64,000 nucleotides of DNA from Streptacidiphilus sp. ASG 303 (GTDB taxonomy: Bacteria > Actinomycetota > Actinomycetes > Streptomycetales > Streptomycetaceae): positions 153,665 to 217,664 of the forward strand of contig NZ_JAJLRA010000010.1 in NCBI RefSeq assembly GCF_020991365.1, read 5' to 3'. Within the stretch, counting starts at the first letter, position 1. Each line of letters begins with the position of its first letter. The position numbers and the translations under genes are program-made. This document shows, piece after piece, positions 17,612 to 27,381 of this stretch. Below the pieces are notes generated by a model. It did no database searches. It was not told the origin of the DNA and saw only the letters and a program-made list of their open reading frames with translations.

Positions 17612-20551
17612 TCACCCGCCGTCGCGCGGGTCCTCCGGCGGCAGGCCCAGCGCCGAAGGCAGGCCCTCCCGCCCGGTGCCCAGCTTGCGGTGGACGGCCG
17701 CGAGCAGCCGGTCGACGATCCGCACCCCCGTGCCCAGCTCCACCGCTATCCGGTCGGACGGCACGCCGCGCACCGCCAGCTCCGCGGCCCTGCGCTCCCG
17801 GTCCGTCAGCGCCTCGGCGCCGAGCATGTACAGGCCGCGCGGGCGCAGCCCGGCCGCGGAGAGCTCCCCCGCGGCCCGCGCCGCCAGCGCCTCGGCCCCG
17901 CACTGGTTGGCCAGCTGCACGCCGTGGCGCAGCTGCTCGGCGGCGTCCGAGGCGCGCCCCACCCGGCGCAGGGCGGCGCCGTGGTCGACGAGGGCGAGGG
18001 CGTACTCGTACGCGGACGGGGAGCAGCCCAGCCGGGCGACGGCCAGTTCCAGCATCGCCTCGGACTCGTCGGGGCTCTCGGCGACGGCGGCGCCCATCCG
18101 CAGGGCCTGGCCGACGGCGGTGCCGGTGCCGTAGCGCTCCGCGTCGCGGACCGCGTCCCGGGCGAGGGAGCGGGCGCGGGCGGGGTCGTCGCCGGCCACG
18201 GCGAGGGCGAGGAGGGACCGCCAGGGCGACCAGACCGGGTTGCGCCAGCCGCGGGCGTCGAGGCGGGCGCCGACCGCGGAGAGCTCGGCGGCGGCCTCCT
18301 CGGTGCGGCCGTGGGCGAGCAGCAGCCTGCTGTGGAGGGTGGGCGCGTCCGGCAGCAGCAGGGCCGCGGGGTAGGGCGGGCCGAAACGGTACTGCTCGGC
18401 GAGGGCCATGGCCTCGTCCGCCCGGCCGCGGGCCAGGAGCGTCTCGATGAGGACGCCGACGGCGTCCCACTGCAGGGGGACGCCCCGGCCCAGGCGTTCG
18501 GCCGTGCGCAGGCTGCTGCGCAGGAAGTCCTCCGCCTCGCTCAGGCGGCCGCCGCGGAAGCGCACCAGGCCGAGCAGGAAGTAGGCGAAGCCCAGGTGGG
18601 ACCCGCTCCACCCGGCGACCTCGAACTCCCGCACCGCGTCGCCGAACAGCTCCTCGGCGAGGTCCAGCCGGTCGGTGTAGGTGCAGGTCATGCCGAGCAT
18701 GGTGGGGACCTCGAAGCCCCAGGTGCGGTTGGTCCAGCCCAGCTCGGCGGGCAGCCTCCCGGCGTCGAGCGCCCGGTCCACCAGGGCCTGGGCCTCCGCC
18801 GCGGGCTCGCCGCGCAGGGTGAGGTCCCAGGCGCGCAGCACGTGCACGACGCGGGCGGCGGCGTCGTCGCGGCCGTCGAGCTCCCCGGCGAGGTCGGCGA
18901 GCTGCCGGGAGCGGTCCGCCCGGCCGCGGTCGTCGGTCTGCAGCGCGGACCAGATGAAGCGCCCCGCGAGGAGCCGGGTGCGGGCGGGGCCCGGCGGGGT
19001 GCGGGCCGCCTCGGCGGCGAGCACGCCGACGGCCTCGTCCAGCCGGTCCAGGTGGCCGAGGGCCTGGGCCAGGCGCAGCGCCGCGTTCTCCCGCCGGGAG
19101 GAGGTCAGGCCGGGCCGGGCGAGGGCGGCGGTCAGGTGGTTGACGGTGACGGCGGGCTGGGTGAGCAGGGTGGCGCAGCCCAGTTCGTACTGCACGTCGG
19201 CGCGGTCGCCGTCGGCGGGCGGCTCGGCCAGGGCCCGCTCCAGGCAGCGGCGGGCGGCGTCGGGGGCGCCGACGGCGACGTGCTCGCGGGCCGCCTCGCG
19301 GAGGACCTCGACGAGGTCGTCGTCGCCGTCGGGGTGGACCTCCAGCAGGTGGCGGGCGGCGACGGCGACGCCGAGGCCCGCGTCGCGCACGGCCTGGGCG
19401 GCGACGCCGTGCATCGCGGTGCGGGCGGCCGGCGGGACGGCCCGGTAGACGGCGGTGGCGATCAGAGGGTGGACGAACTCCAGGACGGGCCCGCCCTTGA
19501 TGACGCGGGCCTCCCGCAGCCGCTCGGCGGCCTGCCCGGCCTCGGCCGGGTCCATGGCGGCGAGCCGGGCGGCCAGCGGCGCGGGGGTGCCGTCGCCGAG
19601 GACGGCGGCGGCCCAGGCGTAGCGGAGGGTCTCCGGGCCGAGCTTCTCCAGCTCGGCGACGAGTCCGGCGCCGCGCACCGCGGCGCCCAGGTCCCGCAGG
19701 AGCTCCGCGCTGTCCGCGGTGGGGGCGATCCCGCGCTCCTCGGCCCGGGCGAGCAGCTCCACCGCCTCGTACGGGTTGCCGGCGGTGACGGTCCAGCACT
19801 CACGGCAGAAGGCGTCGTCGGCGTCGCGCCCGAGGGTGGCGCGCACCAGTTCCGCCACCGCGGCGGGGCCGAGCGGGCGCAGGACGAGGGGGCGTCCGGC
19901 GCCGTCCTCGACCAGCCGCGGGAAGGGGTCCTCCCGGGGGAGGTCGTCGGGCCGGTGGGCGAGGACCAGCAGGACCGGGAGCTCGCGGACGCGCTGCCGG
20001 AACGACGCGAGCCACCCCGCCGACTCCGGGTCGGCCCAGTGCAGGTCGTCGACCACCAGCACCAGCGGGCTCCCGGGCCGCGCCAGGCGGGTGAAGACCT
20101 GGTCCAGGCCGTCGCGGACGCCCTGCGGGTCGGCCAGGGCCCCGTCGGGCGGCGCGAACAGACCGGCGGCCGGGCCCGTGATCCCGTACCAGAGGCCGAA
20201 GAGCTCGCGCTGCTGCGCCTCGCTGCGGCCGACGAGGACCGGCTGCAGCAGCTGCCTGACGACGTGGAAGGGGAGGGAGCGCTGCTGCTCGCCGCCGCGG
20301 GCGAAGAGCACCCGGCAGTCCCCGCGCGCGGAGGCGATGCGGCGGACCTCGGTGAGGAGGGCGGTCTTGCCCGTGCCGGCGGACCCGCTGACGAGCAGCG
20401 TCCCGCCCGGCCGGCCGCCGCCCGCGGCGGCGCGGCGGCAGAGGTCGTCGACGGCGCGCTCGGCGGCCGCGACCTCCTGTTCGCGCTCCAGCAGCACGGC
20501 CGGGGCCCCGCCCTCGGGCCCCGGGCCCCGGTTGTCGTCCCGATCGGTCAC
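17612..20551 (-). CDS. Large ATP-binding LuxR-family (LAL) transcriptional regulator
   Basis: A 979-residue regulator. The N-terminal AAA-type ATPase has Walker A GSAGTGKT (residues 56-63) and Walker B LVLVVDDLHWAD (about 163-174). The middle is helical and TPR-like (for example AALRLAQALGHLDRLDEAV; FLRSSLRTAERLGRGVPLQW). The last 60 residues resemble a LuxR HTH (LTDRERRAAELAVRG, then VDRLLAAVHRKLG) but are divergent in the recognition helix. GTG at 20551 is preferred because GAGAGG lies 6 bases upstream; an ATG at 20635 has no ribosome binding site. It is divergent from a terpene synthase and may control it, which is inference from position only. Confidence 0.88.
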   Translation of the reverse strand: MTDRDDNRGPGPEGGAPAVLLEREQEVAAAERAVDDLCRRAAAGGGRPGGTLLVSGSAGTGKTALLTEVRRIASARGDCRVLFARGGEQQRSLPFHVVRQLLQPVLVGRSEAQQRELFGLWYGITGPAAGLFAPPDGALADPQGVRDGLDQVFTRLARPGSPLVLVVDDLHWADPESAGWLASFRQRVRELPVLLVLAHRPDDLPREDPFPRLVEDGAGRPLVLRPLGPAAVAELVRATLGRDADDAFCRECWTVTAGNPYEAVELLARAEERGIAPTADSAELLRDLGAAVRGAGLVAELEKLGPETLRYAWAAAVLGDGTPAPLAARLAAMDPAEAGQAAERLREARVIKGGPVLEFVHPLIATAVYRAVPPAARTAMHGVAAQAVRDAGLGVAVAARHLLEVHPDGDDDLVEVLREAAREHVAVGAPDAARRCLERALAEPPADGDRADVQYELGCATLLTQPAVTVNHLTAALARPGLTSSRRENAALRLAQALGHLDRLDEAVGVLAAEAARTPPGPARTRLLAGRFIWSALQTDDRGRADRSRQLADLAGELDGRDDAAARVVHVLRAWDLTLRGEPAAEAQALVDRALDAGRLPAELGWTNRTWGFEVPTMLGMTCTYTDRLDLAEELFGDAVREFEVAGWSGSHLGFAYFLLGLVRFRGGRLSEAEDFLRSSLRTAERLGRGVPLQWDAVGVLIETLLARGRADEAMALAEQYRFGPPYPAALLLPDAPTLHSRLLLAHGRTEEAAAELSAVGARLDARGWRNPVWSPWRSLLALAVAGDDPARARSLARDAVRDAERYGTGTAVGQALRMGAAVAESPDESEAMLELAVARLGCSPSAYEYALALVDHGAALRRVGRASDAAEQLRHGVQLANQCGAEALAARAAGELSAAGLRPRGLYMLGAEALTDRERRAAELAVRGVPSDRIAVELGTGVRIVDRLLAAVHRKLGTGREGLPSALGLPPEDPRDGG

Positions 20552-20863
20552 GGCCGGCCTCTCTGTGTCGTCTGCGCCGCCGACATGACTTCCCGTCACG
20601 AGGCTATCCGGTGGCGGCCGGGTCCGGGGGCGCATCGGCCGCGCGGAACCGGACAGGTTGGCCGGGAAGGGTGTTTACCGCTGAGGTCTCCGGAACGAGG
20701 ATCACCGTGAGGCGACCCCGCGCGCAGTCCGGCCGTGCGCCCCCGCACCCCGGCATGCGCCGTCCCGGAGGAGGAGACGCCGTGCCCCCACCGGTGGGCG
20801 GCCGTGCGCCGCAGAGGCCTCCGGCGCCGTCGAGGCGACTGGACGAAGAATCCGGAGAAGACC
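20552..20863. other. Divergent region between the LAL regulator and the terpene synthase
   Basis: About 310 bases with no gene I can support. It contains moderately AT-rich patches (TGTTTACCGCTGAGG near 20671) and the GGAG ribosome binding site of the terpene synthase. Promoters for both genes should lie here, but no clear operator palindrome is visible. Confidence 0.45.
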
Positions 20864-21901
20864 GTGGAACTCACCCTCCCGCTGCCCGAATTCCCCTTCC
20901 CTTCCGTGATCAGCCCGTACGCCGCGCAGGCCGAGGAGCACCTGCGGGGCTGGGCCCGCAGCAGGCGCATCGTCGCCCCCGGGGCGGCCGCCGACGCCTT
21001 CGACTCCATGCTCTTCGGCCGGTTCGCGGCCCGCGTCTACGCGGACGCGGAGTACGGGCGGCTGCTCACCCTCGCCGACTGGACCGGCTGGATCTTCGCC
21101 TTCGACGACCTCCTGGACGACACGCCGGAGGGGCGTGACGCGGAGTTCGTGGAGCGCGTCATCGCCTGCATGGAGCCGGTCTGCCGCGGGCGGCGGACCC
21201 TCCGCAGACCCCCGGCCCCCAGCCGCGAGGTGGCCCGTTCCCGCGACGCGCTGGCCCGGCTGCGGCGGCGGATCACCCGGGCCATGCCCGCGGAGTGGAA
21301 CGCGCGGTTCACCCGCAACGTCGTCGACTTCCTGCACTCCTACCGCCGCCAGGCCTCGGTGAACGGGTCGCGCGCGGTGCTGGACGAGGCCGCGTACAGC
21401 GCCCACCGGTCGTCGACGGTCGCGATGTACACGGGGGCGGACCTCATCGAGTACGGCACCGGCCGCCCGGTGCCCGAGCACCTGCTGGCCCGCCCGGAGG
21501 TGGCGGCCCTGCGGGAGTCCGCGGTCAACGCCATCGGCTGGACCAACGACCTCTTCTCGGCGCCCAAGGAGATCTCGGTGGGCGACCTGTGCAACTACGT
21601 GACCGTCCTCCACCGGCAGCTCGGCGTGCCCCTGGAGGAGGCCGCCCGGGAGGTGGTAATGCGGATCGACGCCGAGGTGAAACGGTTCTGTGAGGCGGCC
21701 GCGGCGGTCCGCGACCTCTGCCGGGGCCTGCCGGACGACCAGGCCCGGGCGCTGCTCGGCACGGTCGACGGACTGGGGCACTGGATGGCGGGCCACGCCG
21801 CCTGGTCGCGGGAGACCGGCCGGTACCGCTCCCACGCCGTGCCCGACGGGCGGGAGCTGCTGGAGGCGACCGGCCGGGCCCCGGGCGGGCCGCACGCCTG
21901 A
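20864..21901 (+). CDS. Class I terpene synthase
   Basis: A 345-residue bacterial class I terpene cyclase, predicted to ionise a prenyl diphosphate (probably farnesyl diphosphate) and cyclise it. The Mg-binding motifs are intact: DDLLD at residues 81-85, NSE triad NDLFSAPKE at 229-237, and the C-terminal RY pair at 321-322. Length is normal for the family. GTG at 20864 has GGAG 6 bases upstream; longer open frames upstream overlap the promoter region. The product cannot be predicted by eye. Neighbours that could tailor it are an alcohol dehydrogenase and a methyltransferase downstream, but no prenyltransferase or P450 is adjacent. Confidence 0.9.
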   Translation: MELTLPLPEFPFPSVISPYAAQAEEHLRGWARSRRIVAPGAAADAFDSMLFGRFAARVYADAEYGRLLTLADWTGWIFAFDDLLDDTPEGRDAEFVERVIACMEPVCRGRRTLRRPPAPSREVARSRDALARLRRRITRAMPAEWNARFTRNVVDFLHSYRRQASVNGSRAVLDEAAYSAHRSSTVAMYTGADLIEYGTGRPVPEHLLARPEVAALRESAVNAIGWTNDLFSAPKEISVGDLCNYVTVLHRQLGVPLEEAAREVVMRIDAEVKRFCEAAAAVRDLCRGLPDDQARALLGTVDGLGHWMAGHAAWSRETGRYRSHAVPDGRELLEATGRAPGGPHA

Positions 21902-22050
21902 CGGTGCGGGCGCGGGTCCGGGCCGCGGCAGGCCGGACCCGCCCGGCCCGGGCGCGGTTCCGGGGGACGGCCCGGGTCCGGGTACGGGCGCGGTACGGGC
22001 GCCGGTCCGGATGCGGGTCCGGGCGCGGTACGGGCGGTCCCCGGTGGGGT

Positions 22051-23208
22051 TCAGGCCGGGCCGGGGACGAGCACCGCGGCGCCGGTGACCCGGTCCGCCG
22101 CGAGGTCGGCCAGCACCCGGTCGGCCTCGGCCATCGGGCGGCGGGTCACGTGCACCTGCGGGCGCAGCCGGGCCGCCTCGGCGAGGTAGGCCCGGCCGTC
22201 CGCCCGGGTGTTCGCGGTGACGCTGCGCAGCGTCCGCTCCTGGAAGAGGTGGTCGGCGTACCGCAGCGGCGGGATGTCGCTCAGGTGGATGCCGGCCACC
22301 GCCAGCGTGCCGCCGCGGTCCAGGGCGGCGAGGGCGGTCGGCACCAGGTCGCCGACGGGGGCGAAGAGGATCGCCGCGTCCAGCGGCTCGGGCGGCGCGT
22401 CGTAGGCGCCGCCCGCCGAGGCCGCGCCCAGGTCCAGGGCGAGCCGCCGGGCCTCCTCGGAGCGGGTGAGCACGTGGACGACCGCGCCGCGGGCGGTCGC
22501 CAGCTGGGTCGTCAGGTGGGCCGACGCGCCGTACCCGTACACGCCCAGGCGGCCGCCGCGGGGCAGCCGGGCCCGCTCCAGCGCGCGGTACCCGATGATG
22601 CCCGCGCAGAGCAGCGGGGCGATCTCCTCGTCGGCCCAGCCCCGCCACGCGGGGGCGTCCTCGGGCAGCCGGTAGGCGTAGCGGGCGTCGGCGAGGAGGT
22701 GGCCGGCGTAGCCGCCGTGGACGTCCCAGCCGGTGTAGCGGGAGTGCGGGCAGAGGTTCTCGCGTCCGCTGCGGCACCAGGGGCAGTGCCCGCAGGTGCC
22801 GGCCAGCCAGGCGACGCCCACCCGGTCGCCCGGGGCGAAGCCCTCCGCGTCACCGGCGAAGCCCTCCGGGTCACCGGCGAAGCCCTCGAGGTCGTCGGCG
22901 GAGCCCTCCGGGTCACCGGCGGAGCCGTCCGGGGCGGTGCCGGGCCCCTCCGCGCCAGGACCGGCCGCCAGGACCCGGCCCACCACCTCGTGGCCGGGCG
23001 TGCAGCGCGGCAGGTGCGGTACCAGGTCGCCCTCGGCGAGGTGCAGGTCGGTGCGGCAGACGCCGCAGGCGGAGACCTCGACGAGCAGCTGGTGGGGCCC
23101 CGGGGGCGGGAGCTCCCGCTCGACCCGGCGCAGCGGGCCGTCCGCGGCGGGGCCGGGCCGGTCCACGACCCAGGCCGTGGTGGTCGTCGGCTGGTGTGCT
23201 GTCGGCAC
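22051..23208 (-). CDS. Zinc-dependent alcohol dehydrogenase family protein
   Basis: MDR-superfamily dehydrogenase (385 aa). Catalytic zinc ligands are the Cys of [10 protein letters not shown] and His of CTPGHEVVG; the structural-zinc lobe has four Cys ([15 protein letters not shown]). A degenerate Rossmann motif ([17 protein letters not shown]) follows. GTG at 23208 has GGGAGGAG 7 bases upstream. Odd feature: between the catalytic HE motif and the conserved GDRVGVAWL, the protein carries an inserted run of 7-residue repeats (GDPEGFA type), encoded by four tandem 21-base units at 22837-22920. Substrate unknown; it faces the terpene synthase tail to tail. Confidence 0.88.
   Translation of the reverse strand: MPTAHQPTTTTAWVVDRPGPAADGPLRRVERELPPPGPHQLLVEVSACGVCRTDLHLAEGDLVPHLPRCTPGHEVVGRVLAAGPGAEGPGTAPDGSAGDPEGSADDLEGFAGDPEGFAGDAEGFAPGDRVGVAWLAGTCGHCPWCRSGRENLCPHSRYTGWDVHGGYAGHLLADARYAYRLPEDAPAWRGWADEEIAPLLCAGIIGYRALERARLPRGGRLGVYGYGASAHLTTQLATARGAVVHVLTRSEEARRLALDLGAASAGGAYDAPPEPLDAAILFAPVGDLVPTALAALDRGGTLAVAGIHLSDIPPLRYADHLFQERTLRSVTANTRADGRAYLAEAARLRPQVHVTRRPMAEADRVLADLAADRVTGAAVLVPGPA
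22837..22920 (-). repeat. Four tandem 21-bp repeats inside the alcohol dehydrogenase gene
   Basis: Units start at 22837, 22858, 22879 and 22900, with a partial fifth copy after 22920. They encode 7-residue units ending in EGSA or EGFA. All are in frame, so the enzyme stays open; such units can expand or contract by slippage. Confidence 0.85.
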
Positions 23209-23404
23209 GGTCGGACTCCTCCCGCGGTGGCCCCTCGACGCTACCGCCGCCCGCGGCCCGGCGCAGGGCGTGACCGGCGGGGCACGCGGCACTGCGGGGC
23301 GGGCCGCGGGGTGCGGGCTGCGGGATGGGGGCTGCGGGCTGCGGAAAGGGCGGGGAGGGCGGGGGGCCGCGGACAGGGCGGCGGGCGGGGACGGACCGCG
23401 GGCA

Positions 23405-23417
23405 TAGGGTGCGGGCC
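23405..23417 (+). promoter_or_regulatory. Leaderless-type -10 element for the methyltransferase
   Basis: TAGGGT at 23405-23410 is followed by GCGGGCC and then the ATG at 23418; no ribosome binding site is present. The same layout precedes the Nudix gene at 32927. Confidence 0.6.
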
Positions 23418-24149
23418 ATGCTGGACTACGACACCGAGGCCGACCGCTACGACGCGAGCCGGGGCGGGGTGCCGCGCGCCGGGGCCGCCGCGCGGGCGGT
23501 CCTGGGGCTGCTGCCGCCGGACGTCCGCACCCTCCTCGACGTCGGCTGCGGCACCGGCCTGGTCAGCGCCCGGATCTCCCGGCCGGGCCTGCGGGTGGCG
23601 GGCGCGGACGCCTCCCCCGGCATGCTCCGGCTGGCGGCGGCCCGCCTGGGCGGGGCGGTGGTGCTGGCGGACGCCCGGCGCCTCCCGTTCGCCGACGGCA
23701 CCCTGGACGCGGTGAGCGCCGTCTGGCTGCTGCACCTGCTGCCCGACGCCGCACCGGTGGTCGCCGAGTGCGCCCGGGTGCTGCGGCCGGGCGGGGTGCT
23801 GGTCGCGACCGTCGACAAGGACGCATCGCACGACGTGGGCAGCGACATCGACGCGCTGCTCGCGCCCTTCCGGCGGCCGGACGCGTCCGACGGACGCGCC
23901 CTGGTGGCCGGGCACGCCGCACGGCACGGGCTGCGGCCCTGCGGCGGGGCGTCCTTCACCGGGCACGGCCAGGGGCGGTCGCCGCGGTCGGCCGCCGCCG
24001 GACTGGCGCACGGCGCCTACCCGTCCGCGATCCGGGTGACGGAGCGTCAGGCCGCCTCCCTCGCGGCGTCGCTGGCCGCGCTGCCCGACCAGGACCGCCC
24101 CCGGCCGGATCCCGTGTACCGCCTGGTGGCACTCCGCAAGGACGTCTGA
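23418..24149 (+). CDS. Class I SAM-dependent methyltransferase
   Basis: A 243-residue small-molecule methyltransferase of the Methyltransf_11 type. Motif I is [15 protein letters not shown], the acidic residue after strand 2 is in [11 protein letters not shown], and [11 protein letters not shown] matches motif III with the post-motif [13 protein letters not shown]. The N-terminus [14 protein letters not shown] is typical of the UbiE/COQ5-like group. The gene appears leaderless (TAGGGT 7 bases before the ATG). Substrate unknown; the nearby terpene synthase makes a terpenoid acceptor possible but unproven. Confidence 0.85.
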   Translation: MLDYDTEADRYDASRGGVPRAGAAARAVLGLLPPDVRTLLDVGCGTGLVSARISRPGLRVAGADASPGMLRLAAARLGGAVVLADARRLPFADGTLDAVSAVWLLHLLPDAAPVVAECARVLRPGGVLVATVDKDASHDVGSDIDALLAPFRRPDASDGRALVAGHAARHGLRPCGGASFTGHGQGRSPRSAAAGLAHGAYPSAIRVTERQAASLAASLAALPDQDRPRPDPVYRLVALRKDV

Positions 24150-24163
24150 GCCCGGCGGTCCGG

Positions 24164-25510
24164 TCAGCCCGGCAGGGCGGCCGCCGGGACGGCGGCCGGG
24201 ACGGTGTCCGGGCGGGTGCGCACCGCCCAGCGGGCGGCCGGGCCGGTGGCGAGCCCGGCGCCGAGGAAGAGGAGTCCCAGCAGCAGCCAGCCGGACGTGC
24301 CCCCCTCCACCACGAGTCCGGTGAGGAGCGGCGGCCCGAGCGTCCGCGCGACGGCGACCCCGCTGCCGTAGAAGCCCTGGTACTGGCCCTGCCGGTGGTC
24401 GGGGGCGAGGCAGGAGCCCAGCTCCCACCCGCCGGCGGACTGCACCGTCTCGCCCGCGGTCAGCAGGGCGACGCCCACGAGCAGCAGCGCCACGGCCGTC
24501 GGGGCAGGAACGGCGCCGCCGGAGAGCGCGAGGACGACGCACGAGGCCGGCACCAGCAGGCCGGACCGCCGGACGGCCCGGACGGCGGCGGCCGGTCCGC
24601 GGACGCCCCGTGCGGCCCGCACCTGGAAGAGCACCACCCCCAGGGTGTTGAGGACCAGCAGCGCGGACCCGGTCCAGGGCGGTGCGGCGGTCCGCTGCAC
24701 GGTCCAGAGCGGGAGGGCGAGGCTGAGCAGCGGCATCCGCAGCAGCATCAGGGCGTTGAGGAGGGTGAGCAGGGCGTACGGCCGGTCGCGCAGCACCGCG
24801 AGGGCCGGACCGCCGCCGGGCGCGGGCGGGGCTGCCGGGACGGCGGGCACCCGCAGCAGCAGGGCGGCACAGGCCAGGAAGGCGGCCGCGTCGAGGGCGA
24901 GCGCCCCCAGGAACGCCTGGCGGGTGCCGAGGTGCAGGGCCACTCCTCCGAGGGCCGCGCCCGCGGCGAGTCCGGCGTTGCCGCAGGACTGCAGCCGGGC
25001 CCGCACGGCGGTGCGCCGGTCGGGGCCGACCAGCCCCGCCAGCAGGGCCTGGCGGGCAGCGGCCAGGCCGCACTGGCCGGACGCGTAGAGGCAGGCGACC
25101 GCCAGGAACGGAGGGAAGGAGCGGACGAGGAGGAGGGCGCCGAGGGCGCCGGCAGTCGCGAGGGCGAGCAGGGCGGAGGTGCCGCGCGGCCCGTGCCGGT
25201 CGGCGAGGTGCCCCAGCGGGATGCCCGCCAGGGTGCCGACGGCCCAGGAGAGGCCGAGGCCGAGGCCGATGAGGGCCGGGGAGAGGCCCGCGACGCGGAC
25301 GAGGAAGAGGGCGGAGCAGACGAGGTAGGCGCCGTCGCCGACGGAGTTGGCCGTCTGGGCGAGCGCGAGCCCCCGCTCCGGACGGGCGGGTCGGCCGGGG
25401 CCGCCGGGACGGGCAGGACCGCCGGGACGGGCGGGGCGCGACAGGCGCTCAGGGCGGCAGGTCCGGGAGGTCCGGGGAGTCCGGAGGGTCCGGGGGGTCC
25501 GGCTGGGCAT
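24164..25510 (-). CDS. MFS transporter
   Basis: A 448-residue major facilitator with about 12 membrane segments; the loop 2-3 motif reads LGHLADRHGPRGTS, followed by a charged central loop near APPAPGGGPALAVLRDRPYA. The first 45 residues are a low-complexity Arg/Thr/Pro leader built from repeats of RTPRT and PGGPARPGG before the first membrane segment. ATG at 25510 has GAGGAG 4 bases upstream. It converges with the methyltransferase gene (14-base gap). Substrate unknown. Confidence 0.85.
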   Translation of the reverse strand: MPSRTPRTLRTPRTSRTCRPERLSRPARPGGPARPGGPGRPARPERGLALAQTANSVGDGAYLVCSALFLVRVAGLSPALIGLGLGLSWAVGTLAGIPLGHLADRHGPRGTSALLALATAGALGALLLVRSFPPFLAVACLYASGQCGLAAARQALLAGLVGPDRRTAVRARLQSCGNAGLAAGAALGGVALHLGTRQAFLGALALDAAAFLACAALLLRVPAVPAAPPAPGGGPALAVLRDRPYALLTLLNALMLLRMPLLSLALPLWTVQRTAAPPWTGSALLVLNTLGVVLFQVRAARGVRGPAAAVRAVRRSGLLVPASCVVLALSGGAVPAPTAVALLLVGVALLTAGETVQSAGGWELGSCLAPDHRQGQYQGFYGSGVAVARTLGPPLLTGLVVEGGTSGWLLLGLLFLGAGLATGPAARWAVRTRPDTVPAAVPAAALPG

Positions 25511-25647
25511 GCGGCTCCTCGGTCGTCCGGCGATGGGGAGGGGTGCGCCGCACCACCGTAGGGCGGGGAGGGCCGTCCGCCCAGGGCCGCTCCGCCGCCG
25601 TCCGCGTGGGCCACTTCGGCCCGCGGACGGCGGGCCCCGGGCACGCG

Positions 25648-25681
25648 CCGGGGCCCGCTCCACGCGTGGAGCGGGCCCCGG
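25648..25681 (-). terminator. Terminator downstream of the DHA2 transporter
   Basis: Perfect 17-bp palindrome (25648-25664 with 25665-25681) centred on ACGCGT, 40 bases past the stop of the DHA2 gene. It would fold as a stem with a tight tetraloop. Confidence 0.75.
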
Positions 25682-25720
25682 ACGGGAGGGGCGCGGCCGG
25701 GCCGCGCCGGTGGGCGTGCC

Positions 25721-27226
25721 TCAGTGGGCGACGACCGGGACGGGGACCTCGTCAGCGGCGCCCTTCCCGGAGGCGACCGCGGCGCCGCCGTCCTGGCGCC
25801 CGGTGGTGATGAAGGTGAAGGCGATGGCCGACGCGGTGGCCAGGATGCCGGCGGCCCACCCGATGGCGGTGGCGTAGCCGTGCACCGCGGCCTGGTTGAC
25901 GAGCCGCAGGTCGCCGCCGTGGGAGGCCAGCCAGTGGGTGGTGGCGCTCGCCGCGACCGTGTTCAGCAGGGCGGTGCCGATGGAGCCGCCGACCTGCTGG
26001 GAGGTGTTGACCATGGCGGAGGCGACACCGGCGTCGCGGGGCTGGACGCCGTACGTCGCCAGGCTCATCGCCGGCATGAAGGAGGTGCCCATGCCGAGGC
26101 CGAGCATGAGCTCGGCGGGGAGGATCAGCCCCGCGTAGGGGCTGCCGACCTCCAGCCGGGTGAGGAGCAGCATGCCGAGCGCGGCCAGCAGGAAGCCGGG
26201 GCCCATGAGCAGGCGCGGGGGGACCCGGTTCATCAGGCGGGCGCCGATCTGGGTGGAGCCGGTGATCATGCCGGCGACCATCGGCAGGAAGGCCAGGCCG
26301 GTGACGACCGGGGAGTAGCCCTTGACGACCTGCAGGTAGTAGGTGAGGAAGAGGAAGAGGCCGAACATGCCGATGATGGCGAGGCCCAGCGAGAGGTACA
26401 CGCCTGCGCGGTTGCGGTCGGTGACGACCCGCAGCGGGAGCAGCGGGGCCTTCACCCGGGCCTCCACGGCGACGAAGGCGGCCAGCAGGACGACCGCGGT
26501 CGCGAAGAGGCCGAGGGGGGCGGGGGCGGTCCAGCCGTCGCTCTCGACGCGGGTGAAGCCGTAGACCAGGGTGACCAGGCCGAGGGTGGCCAGGATGACG
26601 CCGGGGATGTCGAGGCGGTTGCGGTTGCGGCTGCCGGCGGGCTCGTGCACGACGGCGGCGGCGCCGAAGGCGGCCACGGCGGCGATCGGCACGTTGACGT
26701 AGAGCGCCCAGCGCCAGTTGAGGTACTCGGTGAGCACGCCGCCGAGGATCAGGCCTAGCGCGCCGCCGCCGCCGGCGATGGCGCCGAAGACGCCGAACGC
26801 CTTGGCGCGCTCCTTGGCCTCGGTGAAGGTCACGGCGAGCAGGGACAGCGCGGCGGGGGCGAGCAGCGCGCCGAAGACGCCCTGGAGGGCGCGGGCGCCG
26901 AGGAGCATGCCGGTGTTCAGGGCGGCGCCGCCGAGGGCGGAGGCCCCGGCGAAGCCGATCAGGCCGGTGATGAAGACCCGCTTGCGGCCGGCGATGTCCG
27001 CGATGCGGCCGCCGAGCAGCAGCAGGCCGCCGAAGGCGAGGGTGTAGGCGGTGATCACCCACTGGCGGTTGCCGTCGGAGATGCCGAGGTCGTGCTGGGC
27101 GGAGGGCAGGGCGATGTTCACGATGGTGCCGTCGAGGACCACCATCAGCTGGGCGAGGGCAATGAAGACCAGGGCTGTCCAGCGCCTGGGGTGCGGGGCG
27201 GCCGTTTCCGGCATGGGGGTACTCAC
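25721..27226 (-). CDS. DHA2-family (EmrB/QacA type) MFS drug exporter
   Basis: Proton-driven exporter of about 500 residues with 14 predicted membrane segments. Diagnostic motifs: LDGTIVNIALPSAQHDLG in helix 1 (motif D1), GGRIADIAGRKRVFITG (motif A) and the helix 5 motif GAIAGGGGALGLILGGVLTE (motif C). The start is uncertain: GTG at 27226 or ATG at 27214; neither has a good ribosome binding site, and the open frame runs to 27280. It follows a tetR gene in the same direction 155 bases upstream, the usual repressor/exporter pairing. Confidence 0.9.
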   Translation of the reverse strand: MSTPMPETAAPHPRRWTALVFIALAQLMVVLDGTIVNIALPSAQHDLGISDGNRQWVITAYTLAFGGLLLLGGRIADIAGRKRVFITGLIGFAGASALGGAALNTGMLLGARALQGVFGALLAPAALSLLAVTFTEAKERAKAFGVFGAIAGGGGALGLILGGVLTEYLNWRWALYVNVPIAAVAAFGAAAVVHEPAGSRNRNRLDIPGVILATLGLVTLVYGFTRVESDGWTAPAPLGLFATAVVLLAAFVAVEARVKAPLLPLRVVTDRNRAGVYLSLGLAIIGMFGLFLFLTYYLQVVKGYSPVVTGLAFLPMVAGMITGSTQIGARLMNRVPPRLLMGPGFLLAALGMLLLTRLEVGSPYAGLILPAELMLGLGMGTSFMPAMSLATYGVQPRDAGVASAMVNTSQQVGGSIGTALLNTVAASATTHWLASHGGDLRLVNQAAVHGYATAIGWAAGILATASAIAFTFITTGRQDGGAAVASGKGAADEVPVPVVAH

Positions 27227-27381
27227 AATCGTCACGGGTCGGGCGGTCGTCACGGGTCGGGCGTGCAGGATCGGACGCACGGGTGCGCCGTCCGGTCGGC
27301 GGACGGGCGCACCGGCGTGCCGGTGCGTACGGGTCGGGCTGCGGGTCGGTGCCGTTGCTCGGGGCCGCGGTGGCGGCTCGG

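Noticed and set aside
22837..22920. Possible CRISPR-like array
   Set aside because: The 21-base units are contiguous with no spacers, and encode an in-frame protein repeat.
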